This document shows, in pieces, positions 1-9,510 of a stretch of DNA of 64,000 bases. The DNA comes from JASJBU01 sp963790775 (GTDB taxonomy: Bacteria; Pseudomonadota; Gammaproteobacteria; Chromatiales; Chromatiaceae). The stretch spans positions 727,714-791,713 of the forward strand of contig CAWBPR010000011.1 in NCBI GenBank assembly GCA_963790775.1. Reading direction: 5' to 3'. Within the stretch, counting starts at the first letter, position 1. Every line of letters begins with the position of its first letter. A program made the translations under genes and the position numbers. Under the pieces are notes generated by a model. It was not told where the DNA came from, did no database searches, and saw only the letters and a program-made list of their open reading frames with translations.

Positions 1-741
1 GGCGATATTTTCGGTGCAATAGGTGAAAGAGCGGGGGAACTCTGTTTTGCGGAACAGAAAGTTCAACACATCGATACGGTTGATGCGTACCTGCATGCTT
101 TGCCGGTACATCTGATAGGCGCTCAGACACTCCAGCATACTCATCCAAAGCATGTCCTCGTAAGGACGCAGTTCCGGGGTATCATCCGGAATGGGATTTT
201 CCGATTTTACATTGATGATGCGGGTTGTCATGTCGGCCCGTTCCAGTTTTCTACCCATGTTGAGAAAGTGGTAGGCAGTATCATGATTCATGGTGCCCGC
301 CAGCAGGCCGGTGTGTTGCTGCAGACCACTGATGATCAAGCGCAGATATTCGTGGCGGCCCTGCCGGGCGTGACTGGTTTGCTTGAGGTCGGCGATATGC
401 TGGTGAAAAGCGTTGAACTCCTCCCAGGCTTCACGGGGTAGAATATCCCGGATGGTGCGCGCATTCTCCCGGGCGTAGCCCAGCGTCGAGAGGATGGAGC
501 CGGGGTTGTGTTCGTCTGAGATGAGGAAGTTGACCACACGCCGTTCAGTGATCTCGTCATGCCGTTCGGCATAGGCATTCTCGCAACCGAGAATGCGGAT
601 CAGCGGCTCCCAGCCCAGCGCTATGCCCTTCGGCAGATCGAGCATCAGGTTGGTGTTGACGTTGATCAGGCGCGCCGTGTTCTCGGTACGCTCCAGATAG
701 CGACCAATCCAGTAGATGGTTTCAGCTACGCGGGAAAGCAT
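1..741 (-). CDS. Alpha-E domain protein (DUF403/COG2307), 3' end cut by the window edge
   Basis: The minus-strand frame is open from an ATG at 741 to the window edge, giving 247 codons without a stop. It begins MLSRVAETIYWIGRYLERTENTARL, the typical start of the helical alpha-E family, and continues with a motif-rich region around NVKSENPIPDDTPELRPYED. The protein is expected to be all-helical and cytoplasmic. Family members occur next to circularly permuted ATP-grasp and transglutaminase-like proteins, as here, and are thought to take part in making or modifying a peptide product; the chemistry is not established. It starts 14 bases after the stop of the ATP-grasp gene, so the two are probably cotranscribed. 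The C-terminus is missing only because the window ends. Confidence 0.9.
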   Translation of the reverse strand, partial: MLSRVAETIYWIGRYLERTENTARLINVNTNLMLDLPKGIALGWEPLIRILGCENAYAERHDEITERRVVNFLISDEHNPGSILSTLGYARENARTIRDILPREAWEEFNAFHQHIADLKQTSHARQGRHEYLRLIISGLQQHTGLLAGTMNHDTAYHFLNMGRKLERADMTTRIINVKSENPIPDDTPELRPYEDMLWMSMLECLSAYQMYRQSMQVRINRIDVLNFLFRKTEFPRSFTYCTENIA

Positions 742-755
742 ATCTCTATCTCCTC

Positions 756-2204
756 TTATTGACTATCTACGATCCAGGTATCCTTGCTGCCGCCACCCTG
801 GGATGAGTTGACAACCAGGGATCCTTTGCGCAACGCCACCCGGGTCAAGCCGCCGGTGGTCACCTTTATATCGGCGCCGCTGAGAATGAATGGCCGCAGA
901 TCCACATGCCGGGGTTCCAACTGGCCTCTTGCCAATGTGGGCACCGTGGAGATACCCAGAGTCGGTTGGGCGATGTAGTTGCGTGGGTCAGCCTGAATCA
1001 GTTTGGCGAACTCGTCACGTTCCGCGCGGGTGGAGGCCGGTCCCACCAGCATGCCATAGCCGCCGGATTCGTTGGCGGGTTTCACCACCAGATCATGCAG
1101 GTGCTCCACCACGTATTTCAGGGACTCGGGGTCCATGCAGCGCCAGGTGGGAACATTCGGCACCAGTGGTTCCTGATCCAGGTAGTAACGAATGATGTCC
1201 GGTACATAAGAGTAGACCACCTTGTCGTCTGCCACTCCGGCGCCGGGGGCGTTTGCCAGCGCTACATTGCCCGCCTTCCAGGCCCGCATCAGACCAGGTA
1301 CGCCAAGCTTTGAATCGGGATTGAAGGCCTCGGGGTCGATGAACAGGTCATCGACCCGGCGGTAGATCACATCCACCCGGCAGAGCCCCTCGATGTTGCG
1401 CATGTAGACACAATCGTCGTCCTGTACGATCAGGTCCCGGCCTTCGACGAGTTCACAGCCCATCTGTTGCGCCAGGTAAGCGTGTTCAAAATAGGCGGAG
1501 TTATAGATGCCGGGGGTCAGCACCACGATCTCCGGGTCATCATCGGGCCGTGGCGAGAGCGATACCAGTGTATCGAGCAGATTGCCCGGGTAGTTGTTTA
1601 CGGGCAAGGGGCTATAGGTTTCGAACAGTTCCGGGAAGACCCGCTTGGTCACCTCACGGTTCTCCAGCATATAGGAGACTCCGGAAGGCACCCGCAGATT
1701 GTCTTCCAGGACGTAGACTTTGCCGTCTGTGTGACGCACCAGGTCTGAGCCGCAGATATGCGCCCACACACCCAAGGGTGGATTCACACCGACACACTGT
1801 TCGCGGAAGTTGACCGATTTGGCCAGCACTGCGGCGGGAAAGACCTTGTCTTTGATGATCTTCTGCTCGTGGTACAGATCGTCGATAAACAGGTTGAGGG
1901 CCTGCACCCGTTGTTTCAGCCCGGCCTCGATCTGGTCCCACTCTTTTTTAGGGATCATGCGCGGGATGATATCGAAGGGCCAGGCCCGGTCGATAGACCC
2001 CTCTTCTGCGGTGTAGACGCGAAATGTGATACCCATCTGTTTGATGGCCAGATCCGCTGCCTGCTGGCGTTCGTCCAGTTCTCCTTTATCGAGCTTTTTC
2101 AGATAACCAATAAGCTTTCGCGCGTAGGATCTGGCGTTACCCTTGGATGTGATCAACTCGTCATAAAACGGATGATTTTGAAAGGCTTCCCAGTTGATGC
2201 TCAT
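756..2204 (-). CDS. Circularly permuted type 2 ATP-grasp protein (COG2308)
   Basis: This 482-residue protein belongs to the DUF404/DUF407 family, now recognised as circularly permuted ATP-grasp ligase-like enzymes. Recognisable segments are GVNPPLGVWAHICGSDLVR, VLEDNLRVPSGVSYMLENR, DVIYRRVDDLFIDPEAF and, near the C-terminus, VVKPANESGGYGMLVGPAS, which carries the nucleotide-binding Lys and Gly-rich loop. ATP-grasp enzymes join a carboxylate to an amine, so a peptide or glutathionylspermidine-like ligase activity is plausible but unproven. The ATG overlaps the upstream transglutaminase stop as ATGA (2201-2204), which indicates translational coupling. The full family length is present. Confidence 0.92.
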   Translation of the reverse strand: MSINWEAFQNHPFYDELITSKGNARSYARKLIGYLKKLDKGELDERQQAADLAIKQMGITFRVYTAEEGSIDRAWPFDIIPRMIPKKEWDQIEAGLKQRVQALNLFIDDLYHEQKIIKDKVFPAAVLAKSVNFREQCVGVNPPLGVWAHICGSDLVRHTDGKVYVLEDNLRVPSGVSYMLENREVTKRVFPELFETYSPLPVNNYPGNLLDTLVSLSPRPDDDPEIVVLTPGIYNSAYFEHAYLAQQMGCELVEGRDLIVQDDDCVYMRNIEGLCRVDVIYRRVDDLFIDPEAFNPDSKLGVPGLMRAWKAGNVALANAPGAGVADDKVVYSYVPDIIRYYLDQEPLVPNVPTWRCMDPESLKYVVEHLHDLVVKPANESGGYGMLVGPASTRAERDEFAKLIQADPRNYIAQPTLGISTVPTLARGQLEPRHVDLRPFILSGADIKVTTGGLTRVALRKGSLVVNSSQGGGSKDTWIVDSQ

Positions 2205-5200
2205 GCGGTGCTCCCTTTCTTGGCTGTGCGTAAATCAAGGGTCCAGGGAAAATCGGGATTCAAGGGTTCCTCCGGCGCAGTTATTCGCCCACCGGTGTGA
2301 CCATGCTGGGTGAAGCGCGCCAGACGCCTGGCTTCCGCCTCGTAGGCATTCACCGGAAAGGCTTCGGAATTGCGCCCACCCGGATGGGCGACATGATAGG
2401 TGCAGCCGCCCAGTGAGCGTTCATTCCAGGTGTCGACCACATCGAATACCAGGGGCGCCTGGGCCGGAATCGTGGGATGCAGGCCCGAGGGTGGCTGCCA
2501 GGCCTTGTAACGCACCCCGGCGACGAACTCGCCGCGGGTGCCGGTATTCCGCAGAGGCACCCGGCGACCGTTGCAGCTGATGGCGTAGCGTCCCGGAGAC
2601 AGGCCATTGGCTTTTACCTGCAGGCGCTCCACCGAAGAATCCACATAGCGTGCGGTGCCCTGGGCGGTAACCTCTTCACCCAGCACGTTCCAGGGTTCGA
2701 TGGCGAACCTCAGCTCCAGCTCGATATCATCCACGTTCATGGTGCCGTAGCGGGGGAAACGGAATTCGATAAAGGGATCGAACCAGCTCATGTCGAAACC
2801 ATGGCCGGCCTGCCGCAGGTCGCTGACCACATCGGCAATATCCCGCTCCACGTAGTGGGGCAGCATAAAACGATCGTGCAGTTCCGTACCCCAGCGCACC
2901 GGCTCCCGGTCATAGGGTTGATCCCAGAAGCGGGCGATCAGGGAACGCAGCAGCAGCATCTGCACATTGCTCATCTGAGCGTGGGGCGGCATCTCGAAAC
3001 CACGGAATTCCACCAGTCCCAGGCGACCGCTGGCGCCATCCGGAGAATAGAGTTTGTCGATACAGAATTCGGCGCGATGGGTGTTGCCGGTCAGATCCAC
3101 CAGCAGATGGCGCAGCGCCCGGTCCACCACCCAGGGCATAGGGGTTTCGTTGGGCGGCAGTTCCTTGAAGGCGATGCCCAGTTCATACAGCGCGTCATCC
3201 CGGGCCTCATCCACACGGGGGGCCTGGGAGGTGGGGCCGATAAACAACCCGGAAAACAGATAGGAGAGGGCCGGGTGATTCTGCCAGTAGGTCAACAGAC
3301 TGCGCAGCAGATGGGGGCGGCGCAGGATCGGGCTGTCGGCAGGGGAAGCGGCGCCGATGGTGACATGGTTGCCGCCGCCGGTGCCGGAGTGGCGTCCGTC
3401 CAGCATGAATTTTTCGGTGCCCAGCCGCGATTGCCGCGCCTCTTCATAGAGCACGGCGGTGTTCTGCACCAGCTCCTGCCAGTTGCTGCTGGGGTGGATA
3501 TTGACCTCAATCACGCCCGGGTCCGGGGTAACCATGAAGCGCTGTAGACGTGGATCATGGGGGGGTTCATAGCCCTCCATGACAATCGGCAGTCCGGTAT
3601 CCACCGCTGCGGCCTCGATGGCGTTGATCAGGTCCAGGTAGTGCTCGAGATCCTCAAGGGGCGGCAGGAACACATGCAGGTGTCCGTTGCGCGGCTCCAG
3701 ACAGAGGGTGGTGCGGATCAGCGGGGTCTGCCCCCCGGCCGCCTGGCCTGTCCGGGCAACTGTACGGTCGTCAGCCGCCAGCGGCTGTTCGGGCAAAGGG
3801 ATGGTTTCACCCTGGTGCGACATGCGCAGGCGGTCACGGATCTCCGGCACCAGTTTGCGCTGGTCGAAGGGGTCTTTCGGCACCACGGTGTGGCGCTGGC
3901 GTTCGGGTTCCCAGAGCAGGGAGTCCAGCGGCAGGCGATAGCCCATGGCGGAATCGCCGGGTATCAGGAACAGTTTTCCGCGGCGAAACGACCATTGGCT
4001 GGAGATCCAGCCCTGCTTGGCGTAGTCCCAGGCGATGGGCAGGGCATAGCCTGCAACTGCGTCCAGTCCCTGTTCGAAGATACGCCGCACCCGGGCGCGT
4101 TCAATGGGATCTTTCAACTTGCTGTCGGTAACGTCGACGTTGTCGGGCAGCATGCCTTCTTTCCACAGGTAGTAGGCGCCATCTTCAAAGCCTGCTTGGA
4201 TATGCCGGCTGTCAAGTTCGAGATGCGTCGCGATACGTTCGATCAGGCGGCGAGCATGTTCCTGTGAATGTTGTTTTGCAGACCCCGGATGATCAAGCAG
4301 TTCCGGATGGTTCCATACGGGTTGACCATCCTTACGCCAGGCACAGGTCATCGCCCAGCGCGGCAGCTGTTCCCCCGGATACCATTTTCCCTGGCCATAA
4401 TGGAGTACGGCATCCTTACTGAAGGCCTGTTTCAGGCGGCGCAGCAGGACGCCGGCGCGATCGAGTTTGTGATCCCCGAGCGCGGCGGTGTTCCACTGTG
4501 GGCTGTCCATGTCGTCGATGGAGACGAAGGTGGGTTCGCCACCCATGGTGAGACGGACGTCGCCCTCGAGCAATGTGGCATCCACCTCATCGCCAAGGGC
4601 CAGAATCGCCCGCCATTGGTCCTCGGTGTAGGGTTTGGTGACCCGCGGGTCTTCATGGATGCGGGTAACCTGGTTTTCGAACTTGAAGGTCACCTCACAC
4701 TTGTCTGTTTTGCCAACGATGGGTGAGGCGCTGGTGGGGTCAGGGGTGCAGGCGAGGGGGATGTGTCCCTCGCCGGCAAACAGCCCGGAAGTGGGATCGA
4801 GCCCGACCCAGCCGGCCCCGGGAATGAAGACCTCCGCCCAGGCATGCAGGTCGGTGAAGTCGGCCTCCGGCCCGGAGGGGCCGTCCAGGGATTTCTGATC
4901 CGCGGTGAGCTGGATCAGGTAACCGGAGACAAAGCGCGCCGCGAGTCCCATATGCCTGAGAATCTGCACCAGCAGCCAGCCGGTGTCCCGGCAGGAACCG
5001 GTCTTAGAGTGCAGGGTCTTTTCACAGGTCTGGATGCCGGGCTCCAGACGAATGGTATAACCGATCAGCTTTTCCAGTTCCTGGTTCAACTCCACCAGAA
5101 AGTAGACGATGTTCGGCCCAGTCACCTCGATGCCATCCTTGTCTTCCGGTGTTTCCAGCTCAGCATCCGCCCGGGTCATGGCCATGCCGAGGTCAGCCTG

Positions 5201-5605
5201 TTTCAGCTTGTTCAGCAGTTGATTGAGTAATGGGCCCGACTCCTTGATTTCGAAATAGGGGGTAAGCTCCTTCTGCAGTTGGGTCTCGTACTTGAAGGGA
5301 TAGTAGGTGGCCGATTCCTCAACGAAGAAATCGAAGGGGTTGATGGTCACCATGTCGACCACCAGATTCACGTCGACGATGAGTTTCTTGGTCTTTTCCG
5401 GAAACACATAGCGGGCAATGAAATTCCCAAAGGGGTCCTGCTGCCAGTTGAGATAGTAGGTCTCGGGTTCTACCTTCAGAGAAAAATGATGCAAGGGGGT
5501 GCGTGTATGAGGTGCAGGGCGCAACCTTACCGTATGCGGTGAGAGGCTTACCAACCGATCATAGTGGTATTCGGTACGATGGTGTATGGCGACACGAACT
5601 GACAT
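2201..5605 (-). CDS. Transglutaminase-like / DUF2126 fusion protein (COG1305-COG4196)
   Basis: This 1134-residue protein is a fusion. The N-terminal part (roughly 1-300) is a bacterial transglutaminase-like module, with a beta-rich N-domain and then a papain-type core: KTGSCRDTGWLLVQILRHMG carries the catalytic Cys and DLHAWAEVFIPGAGWVGLDPTSG carries the His and Asp. The remaining ~800 residues are DUF2126, with conserved runs such as GGEPTFVSIDDMDSPQWN, MEGYEPPHDPRL, IEVNIHPSSNW and GTGGGNHVTIG. The triad suggests a cysteine peptidase or amidase. No signal peptide is visible. It is the first gene of the minus-strand operon and is divergent from the Anbu peptidase, the association known for the Anbu locus. 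The region 5606-6000 should hold both promoters. Confidence 0.92.
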   Translation of the reverse strand: MSVRVAIHHRTEYHYDRLVSLSPHTVRLRPAPHTRTPLHHFSLKVEPETYYLNWQQDPFGNFIARYVFPEKTKKLIVDVNLVVDMVTINPFDFFVEESATYYPFKYETQLQKELTPYFEIKESGPLLNQLLNKLKQADLGMAMTRADAELETPEDKDGIEVTGPNIVYFLVELNQELEKLIGYTIRLEPGIQTCEKTLHSKTGSCRDTGWLLVQILRHMGLAARFVSGYLIQLTADQKSLDGPSGPEADFTDLHAWAEVFIPGAGWVGLDPTSGLFAGEGHIPLACTPDPTSASPIVGKTDKCEVTFKFENQVTRIHEDPRVTKPYTEDQWRAILALGDEVDATLLEGDVRLTMGGEPTFVSIDDMDSPQWNTAALGDHKLDRAGVLLRRLKQAFSKDAVLHYGQGKWYPGEQLPRWAMTCAWRKDGQPVWNHPELLDHPGSAKQHSQEHARRLIERIATHLELDSRHIQAGFEDGAYYLWKEGMLPDNVDVTDSKLKDPIERARVRRIFEQGLDAVAGYALPIAWDYAKQGWISSQWSFRRGKLFLIPGDSAMGYRLPLDSLLWEPERQRHTVVPKDPFDQRKLVPEIRDRLRMSHQGETIPLPEQPLAADDRTVARTGQAAGGQTPLIRTTLCLEPRNGHLHVFLPPLEDLEHYLDLINAIEAAAVDTGLPIVMEGYEPPHDPRLQRFMVTPDPGVIEVNIHPSSNWQELVQNTAVLYEEARQSRLGTEKFMLDGRHSGTGGGNHVTIGAASPADSPILRRPHLLRSLLTYWQNHPALSYLFSGLFIGPTSQAPRVDEARDDALYELGIAFKELPPNETPMPWVVDRALRHLLVDLTGNTHRAEFCIDKLYSPDGASGRLGLVEFRGFEMPPHAQMSNVQMLLLRSLIARFWDQPYDREPVRWGTELHDRFMLPHYVERDIADVVSDLRQAGHGFDMSWFDPFIEFRFPRYGTMNVDDIELELRFAIEPWNVLGEEVTAQGTARYVDSSVERLQVKANGLSPGRYAISCNGRRVPLRNTGTRGEFVAGVRYKAWQPPSGLHPTIPAQAPLVFDVVDTWNERSLGGCTYHVAHPGGRNSEAFPVNAYEAEARRLARFTQHGHTGGRITAPEEPLNPDFPWTLDLRTAKKGSTA

Positions 5606-6000
5606 AGTGCGTAAGCTGTCCTGTAATAGTGCAAAAAATACTTTTTTGTATTCTAAATCTACCGATTACATCCTTCTAGCAAAATAAATGCCATTATTTT
5701 CTGGCGAGTTTTGCTTAAATAATCAGTGTTTGTCTGGATAATGGGCGGTAATTATGCTGCAAAGTCAAAAAAATGACATGGTCAACTGCGCAAATCCAAC
5801 TCTGCAACTTACACTGTTTCCCCTGTCTATTTGTGAGTGGTAGTGCCGGTATTTTAGTCAAGGTATGCCAAAGTAAATAATGATTACTGCAAATCCATTA
5901 ATTCTTAGAATGGAAGAAGAACCTATCCATAGGTGGGTGTTACCTGTCTCTTTAATGGTTTAAGATGAGAAGTGTTTCCAAACCTCAAAGAATATAGAAA
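5606..6000. other. Divergent intergenic region of the Anbu locus
   Basis: This 395-bp AT-rich stretch separates the minus-strand transglutaminase operon from the plus-strand Anbu gene. It must contain promoters for both directions, but no consensus sigma-70 pair could be assigned confidently. No convincing ORF is present on either strand. No clear Shine-Dalgarno sequence precedes the ATG at 6001. Confidence 0.6.
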
Positions 6001-6792
6001 ATGACCTATTGTGTTGGCATGTGCCTCAAGGGTGGCCTGTTGTTCGCCTCTGATTCGAGAACGAATGCGGGCGTTGACTATGTAACCAGCTACTCCAAGA
6101 TGCATCTTTTTTCTCCAGCACCCGATCGTCTGTTTGTGCTGCTATCAGCGGGGAATCTTGCGACCACCCAGGAGATCATCAACCATTTGCATCGGGATCT
6201 GGACCACCCTGAAGGCAGGGAGAATCTGCTGACGGCCCGCTATCTGTTCGAGGCGGCGGATTACATTTCACGGGTTGGCCAGCGGGTGCAACAGCAGCAT
6301 GGCCATGCATTGCAGCAGGCGGGTGTGAGCGGTGAGGTGACGCTTATTTTAGGGGGGCAGATCCAGGGACAACCCCATGGGCTGATGATGATCTATCCGC
6401 AGGGAAACTATATCGAGGCATCAGAGAATACCCCCTATCTACAGATCGGTGAAACCAAGTATGGTAAGCCGGTTCTGGACCGACTGGTGCATTATGACCT
6501 TGCCTTGAACGATGCCGCCCGCCTGGCGCTGGTTTCGCTGTCCTCAACCGCCAATTCGAATATTACCGTCGGTCCCCCATTTGAAATGTCAGTTTACCAT
6601 GTGGGCCAGTTTGAGCTGGCCAGTCGCTGCCGCTTTGACTACGACGGCCAATATCTGGACCAACTCGAGCTATCCTGGAATCAGGGATTACAACAGGTAT
6701 TTGAAAATCTGCCCAGATTCGAATGGGAGCTCGAGCAGGAACAGGATCAGTCAATAAATTTCGGAGAATGTGAAGCTCCGTTGGTGGAATAG
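6001..6792 (+). CDS. Anbu-type proteasome-homologue peptidase (COG3484)
   Basis: This 263-residue protein is the Ntn-hydrolase called Anbu (ancestral beta subunit), related to HslV and proteasome beta subunits. It starts MTYCVGMCLKGGLLFASDSRTNAGVDYV. Removal of Met would expose Thr as the N-terminal nucleophile, and the SDSRTNAG run contains the expected active-site Asp, as in the family. The length is normal for Anbu. Family members assemble into open or helical rings in the cytoplasm, and their substrate is unknown. It lies divergent from alpha-E, ATP-grasp and transglutaminase genes, the partner set known for Anbu, so the four genes probably act on the same peptide product. Confidence 0.93.
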   Translation: MTYCVGMCLKGGLLFASDSRTNAGVDYVTSYSKMHLFSPAPDRLFVLLSAGNLATTQEIINHLHRDLDHPEGRENLLTARYLFEAADYISRVGQRVQQQHGHALQQAGVSGEVTLILGGQIQGQPHGLMMIYPQGNYIEASENTPYLQIGETKYGKPVLDRLVHYDLALNDAARLALVSLSSTANSNITVGPPFEMSVYHVGQFELASRCRFDYDGQYLDQLELSWNQGLQQVFENLPRFEWELEQEQDQSINFGECEAPLVE

Positions 6793-7046
6793 GCTCATAA
6801 ACCTTCCGGCTTGTAGGGGTAATCGGGATTCGATTGGTAAATAAAGTTTCTGGGATGCATTCCTGCAACAAATGCGGTATGCGAGAAACCTGCTCTTATA
6901 GTTGAGATACTCACATTGTGAGTCATACGGTTATTGGTTTCGATATGGTTTTGGCAGCCATCAAGAACACCCGTTGAACGCTCAGCGCGACCCAGTATGA
7001 AAATCATCAGAGCCGCACAGATTTTCTCGTTTAGTCTTGTAACTGG

Positions 7047-7757
7047 CTAGTCACCGAAAGTACCGTGAATAAGATCCAACTGATGGTATGTCTTATTCAA
7101 CCAGGTTCTGACCCTTTGTCTCTCCAGTATGCCCAAAGTAGGGCCTAATTGAATGTCGGTATTGTTGGCCGCTGCCCAGAAGCTGGCGCTGATATGGTCA
7201 ATTTTGTGCATTGTGGGCGGATGAAGTGAGGGCAAGTCGATTACATGTGCACCAAATTGTTTCGCAAGTGCAGCGGTGTCTGATTCATCAAAGTGCGTGA
7301 AATCACTGCCGCGGCCAAAATTGCGCACTACCACATAGTCGGGTTTCTCACCATAGGTTTCGAACATCTGTTGCAGGAGTTGCAGGGTATCCGCTCCATC
7401 ATCCATTACATGCCAGAATGTCAGCGTGAGTCCGAGTTCATCCGCCAGTTCCAGCAAGCCTGTTTCATGTATCCACAGACTTAAGGGTTTTGCAGCCTGG
7501 GCTGCCATATCCACAATGGCGGTGGCGCCGGTTTCCGATGCCTGTTCTGCAATCTGATCAGCGCTTTCAAACTGCGCGATATCCACGGCTTCAGAATAGT
7601 CCGCGTAGTATCTCATCATGGCGCCATGTGAAAGGTCCGCATCATAGATCTTGAAGGGTATCTCACGGTCTATGTAGTACTGGGCGAGCAGGCGCGACAT
7701 GACGGATTTTCCAACGCCGCCTTTCTCACCACCGATAAAATGAATTCGACTCATCAA
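7047..7757 (-). CDS. ParA/MinD-like P-loop ATPase
   Basis: This 236-residue protein opens with MMSRIHFIGGEKGGVGKSVMSRLLAQYY, a deviant Walker A motif (KGGVGKS) of the ParA/MinD/SIMIBI class, followed by IYDADLSHG (Walker A' region) and IVDMAAQAAKPLS in the Walker B position. The rest (for example YVVRNFGRGSDFTHFDESD) is not typical of chromosome-partition ParA. No ParB partner or membrane-targeting helix is visible. The gene lies 61 bases downstream of an HPPD-like VOC gene on the same strand, probably in one operon. It may be an accessory or cargo-positioning ATPase, or a mobilisation-type MobD-like protein. The specific role is unknown. Confidence 0.75.
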   Translation of the reverse strand: MMSRIHFIGGEKGGVGKSVMSRLLAQYYIDREIPFKIYDADLSHGAMMRYYADYSEAVDIAQFESADQIAEQASETGATAIVDMAAQAAKPLSLWIHETGLLELADELGLTLTFWHVMDDGADTLQLLQQMFETYGEKPDYVVVRNFGRGSDFTHFDESDTAALAKQFGAHVIDLPSLHPPTMHKIDHISASFWAAANNTDIQLGPTLGILERQRVRTWLNKTYHQLDLIHGTFGD

Positions 7758-7818
7758 ATATTGTCCTGAATGAGGGGTAGAGAAGGGGGCTTCAGAAACG
7801 CAAGCCCCCTGGAAACGA

Positions 7819-9078
7819 TCAATGCTGTTCTTGTGATGGAGGCGCAGTAGACATGGCGTGCGCCTGCATCTCCAGCAATTCGCTTTCGACCCCTGCGGCG
7901 TGGGTCAGTTCCGCTACATTCTGCTTGGTGAAGAAACCGTCGAAGTCTCCGAAGCGCTGTACATATTCAATGATCAGGGAAGAGTGCTCCGAAGCGCCGG
8001 AGAAGATCTGCTTGATTCCTTCCTCTCTTGATCCGATCACATCGAGCAGGAACTTCTTGCCCTGTCTGGCAATGGCATCCACCACATAGTTGATGTTTTC
8101 CACCCCATTGTATTCTCCATCGTTAACCCCTATTGCCAGATGGTGCAGACGGGGGCCGTAATTGCGCACGAAGGTCTCAGTGGGAGAGGGCAGGCGTTCC
8201 AGGTGATTGACGAAATAGGGTGTATTGTTGGCGGTAAAGACCTTCGCCGGGCTGTAGATCTCGTCTTTGAAGTGGACGCTCTTGGTGACGTTGGTGGAGG
8301 AGTTTTGATCCTTGATATCGTATGAGCCCCAATAGTAGTAACTGGAAAGGGAGAGCCATTCGAGTATCGCTGTTTCCCGGTTCTGACTGTAGATACGTGT
8401 CGCCAGATGATCAATCGGCGTCAGCAGGCCATTTATGCCGAGTTGTTCCTGCAGATCTTTGGCTTCCTGATAGGCCGATTGTACATCATGGCGAATGCTT
8501 GACAGTCCCAGTGAATAGGTGCGTATCTGATCTTCCGGTCGCTCCATGTAGGCAACGATGTTATGGGTGTAGGGAGAGGGCTTGCCTACAGCCAGATTAC
8601 CGGGGAGTTCAAGACGCCGAATATCTTCCTGGGAGAAGAAACGGAATTCCCGCTCCTGCTGCAGCCGGGTCACTTCACTCATGCTTTCCACCCGCAGGAT
8701 CTCGCCCATATAACGGCTGTTGGGTTTATTGGCGCCGATGGGGTAGACCTCATTCAAGCTGCGAAAGATTCCGTGGGTCGCCGGGTCTTTCACCTCTCTC
8801 ACCAGCAGGTCGGGTGAGTCCATGTCAATACGGAGTACATGCGTCCAATGGGATTCACTCTCCAGGGTAACCAGGTAGTGATAGGGGGTCATCAAACAGA
8901 GTTCGCCCACGTATCGGATCGATTGATCGGGGTCGACTGTGATCATCAGGGCTTCAATCTGACCAATCATATCGGTCAGGCCGACTCGATCGCGTTCAGT
9001 CAGAAGTTCCTGTAAGTAATGTTCGAAAAACTCGGAATTTTCTTTGTCTCCATGACGTTTGAATGAGAGAGAGGTCAT
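7819..9078 (-). CDS. HPPD-like two-domain VOC dioxygenase-fold protein with an N-terminal extension
   Basis: This 419-residue protein resembles 4-hydroxyphenylpyruvate dioxygenase in its C-terminal half. PIDHLATRIYSQNRETAILEW (His224), RLHHLAIGVNDG (His313) and SSLIIEYVQRFGDF (Glu371) match in order the two His and one Glu iron ligands of HPPD. The spacing and the YYWGSYDIKDQ segment fit the helper and catalytic VOC domains. The first ~200 residues do not resemble an HPPD N-domain. It is therefore probably a non-haem iron dioxygenase-like enzyme of unknown substrate, not a housekeeping HppD, since no tyrosine-catabolism gene is nearby. It is followed by the ParA-like gene. Up to 430 bases of AT-rich DNA precede it. 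Confidence 0.72.
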   Translation of the reverse strand: MTSLSFKRHGDKENSEFFEHYLQELLTERDRVGLTDMIGQIEALMITVDPDQSIRYVGELCLMTPYHYLVTLESESHWTHVLRIDMDSPDLLVREVKDPATHGIFRSLNEVYPIGANKPNSRYMGEILRVESMSEVTRLQQEREFRFFSQEDIRRLELPGNLAVGKPSPYTHNIVAYMERPEDQIRTYSLGLSSIRHDVQSAYQEAKDLQEQLGINGLLTPIDHLATRIYSQNRETAILEWLSLSSYYYWGSYDIKDQNSSTNVTKSVHFKDEIYSPAKVFTANNTPYFVNHLERLPSPTETFVRNYGPRLHHLAIGVNDGEYNGVENINYVVDAIARQGKKFLLDVIGSREEGIKQIFSGASEHSSLIIEYVQRFGDFDGFFTKQNVAELTHAAGVESELLEMQAHAMSTAPPSQEQH

Positions 9079-9510
9079 TTGCTGCTATTCCTGATTGATA
9101 TGTTTGGCCGCTACATGTATCCAGCCGGATACAATTTTGAGTTAACAGTAGCAAATACTGAGCCAATATTATTTATTTATTAATAAATAGATATATATTT
9201 CAATGTGATAACTAGCTCAACAAAATCCAGCCGCTATTTTTGATCAGCTGCCTTGGTCATGCATGGTGCGAGCAGTATCTGCAGGGTTACAAAATGGTGC
9301 AAGTGATGTCAGTCGTGAAACATACTGAAGCAGTTTGGAATATTTCAACTGGTATAATTGTTAGTATGCCCCAACCAGGATGTTGCATTGTACCTAGACC
9401 GCAATTGAGGGTGTGTGATGAATTTGTAGGGACTTTGCTGTCGAAGCGGCTTTTCTTGGTCAGAAATCGGCAGCGCATGTGAGAACAAGCGCAATGGTTG
9501 AACAACAAAA
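9079..9510. other. Divergent intergenic region, no supported gene
   Basis: These 432 bp separate the minus-strand VOC gene from the plus-strand GGDEF-EAL gene. The left part is strongly AT-rich, with an ATTTATTTATTAATAAAT tract near 9170-9190 that could lie within or near the minus-strand promoter. Short ORFs here have no recognisable features and look like chance frames. Confidence 0.5.

Noticed and set aside
2477..3547. 356-residue plus-strand ORF
   Set aside because: It is opposite the DUF2126 part of the 2201-5605 gene and has no recognisable feature.
6795..7007. 70-residue minus-strand ORF between Anbu and the ParA-like gene
   Set aside because: It has no domain and no clear ribosome site. 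The C-terminal part looks somewhat protein-like, but the evidence is too weak to call.
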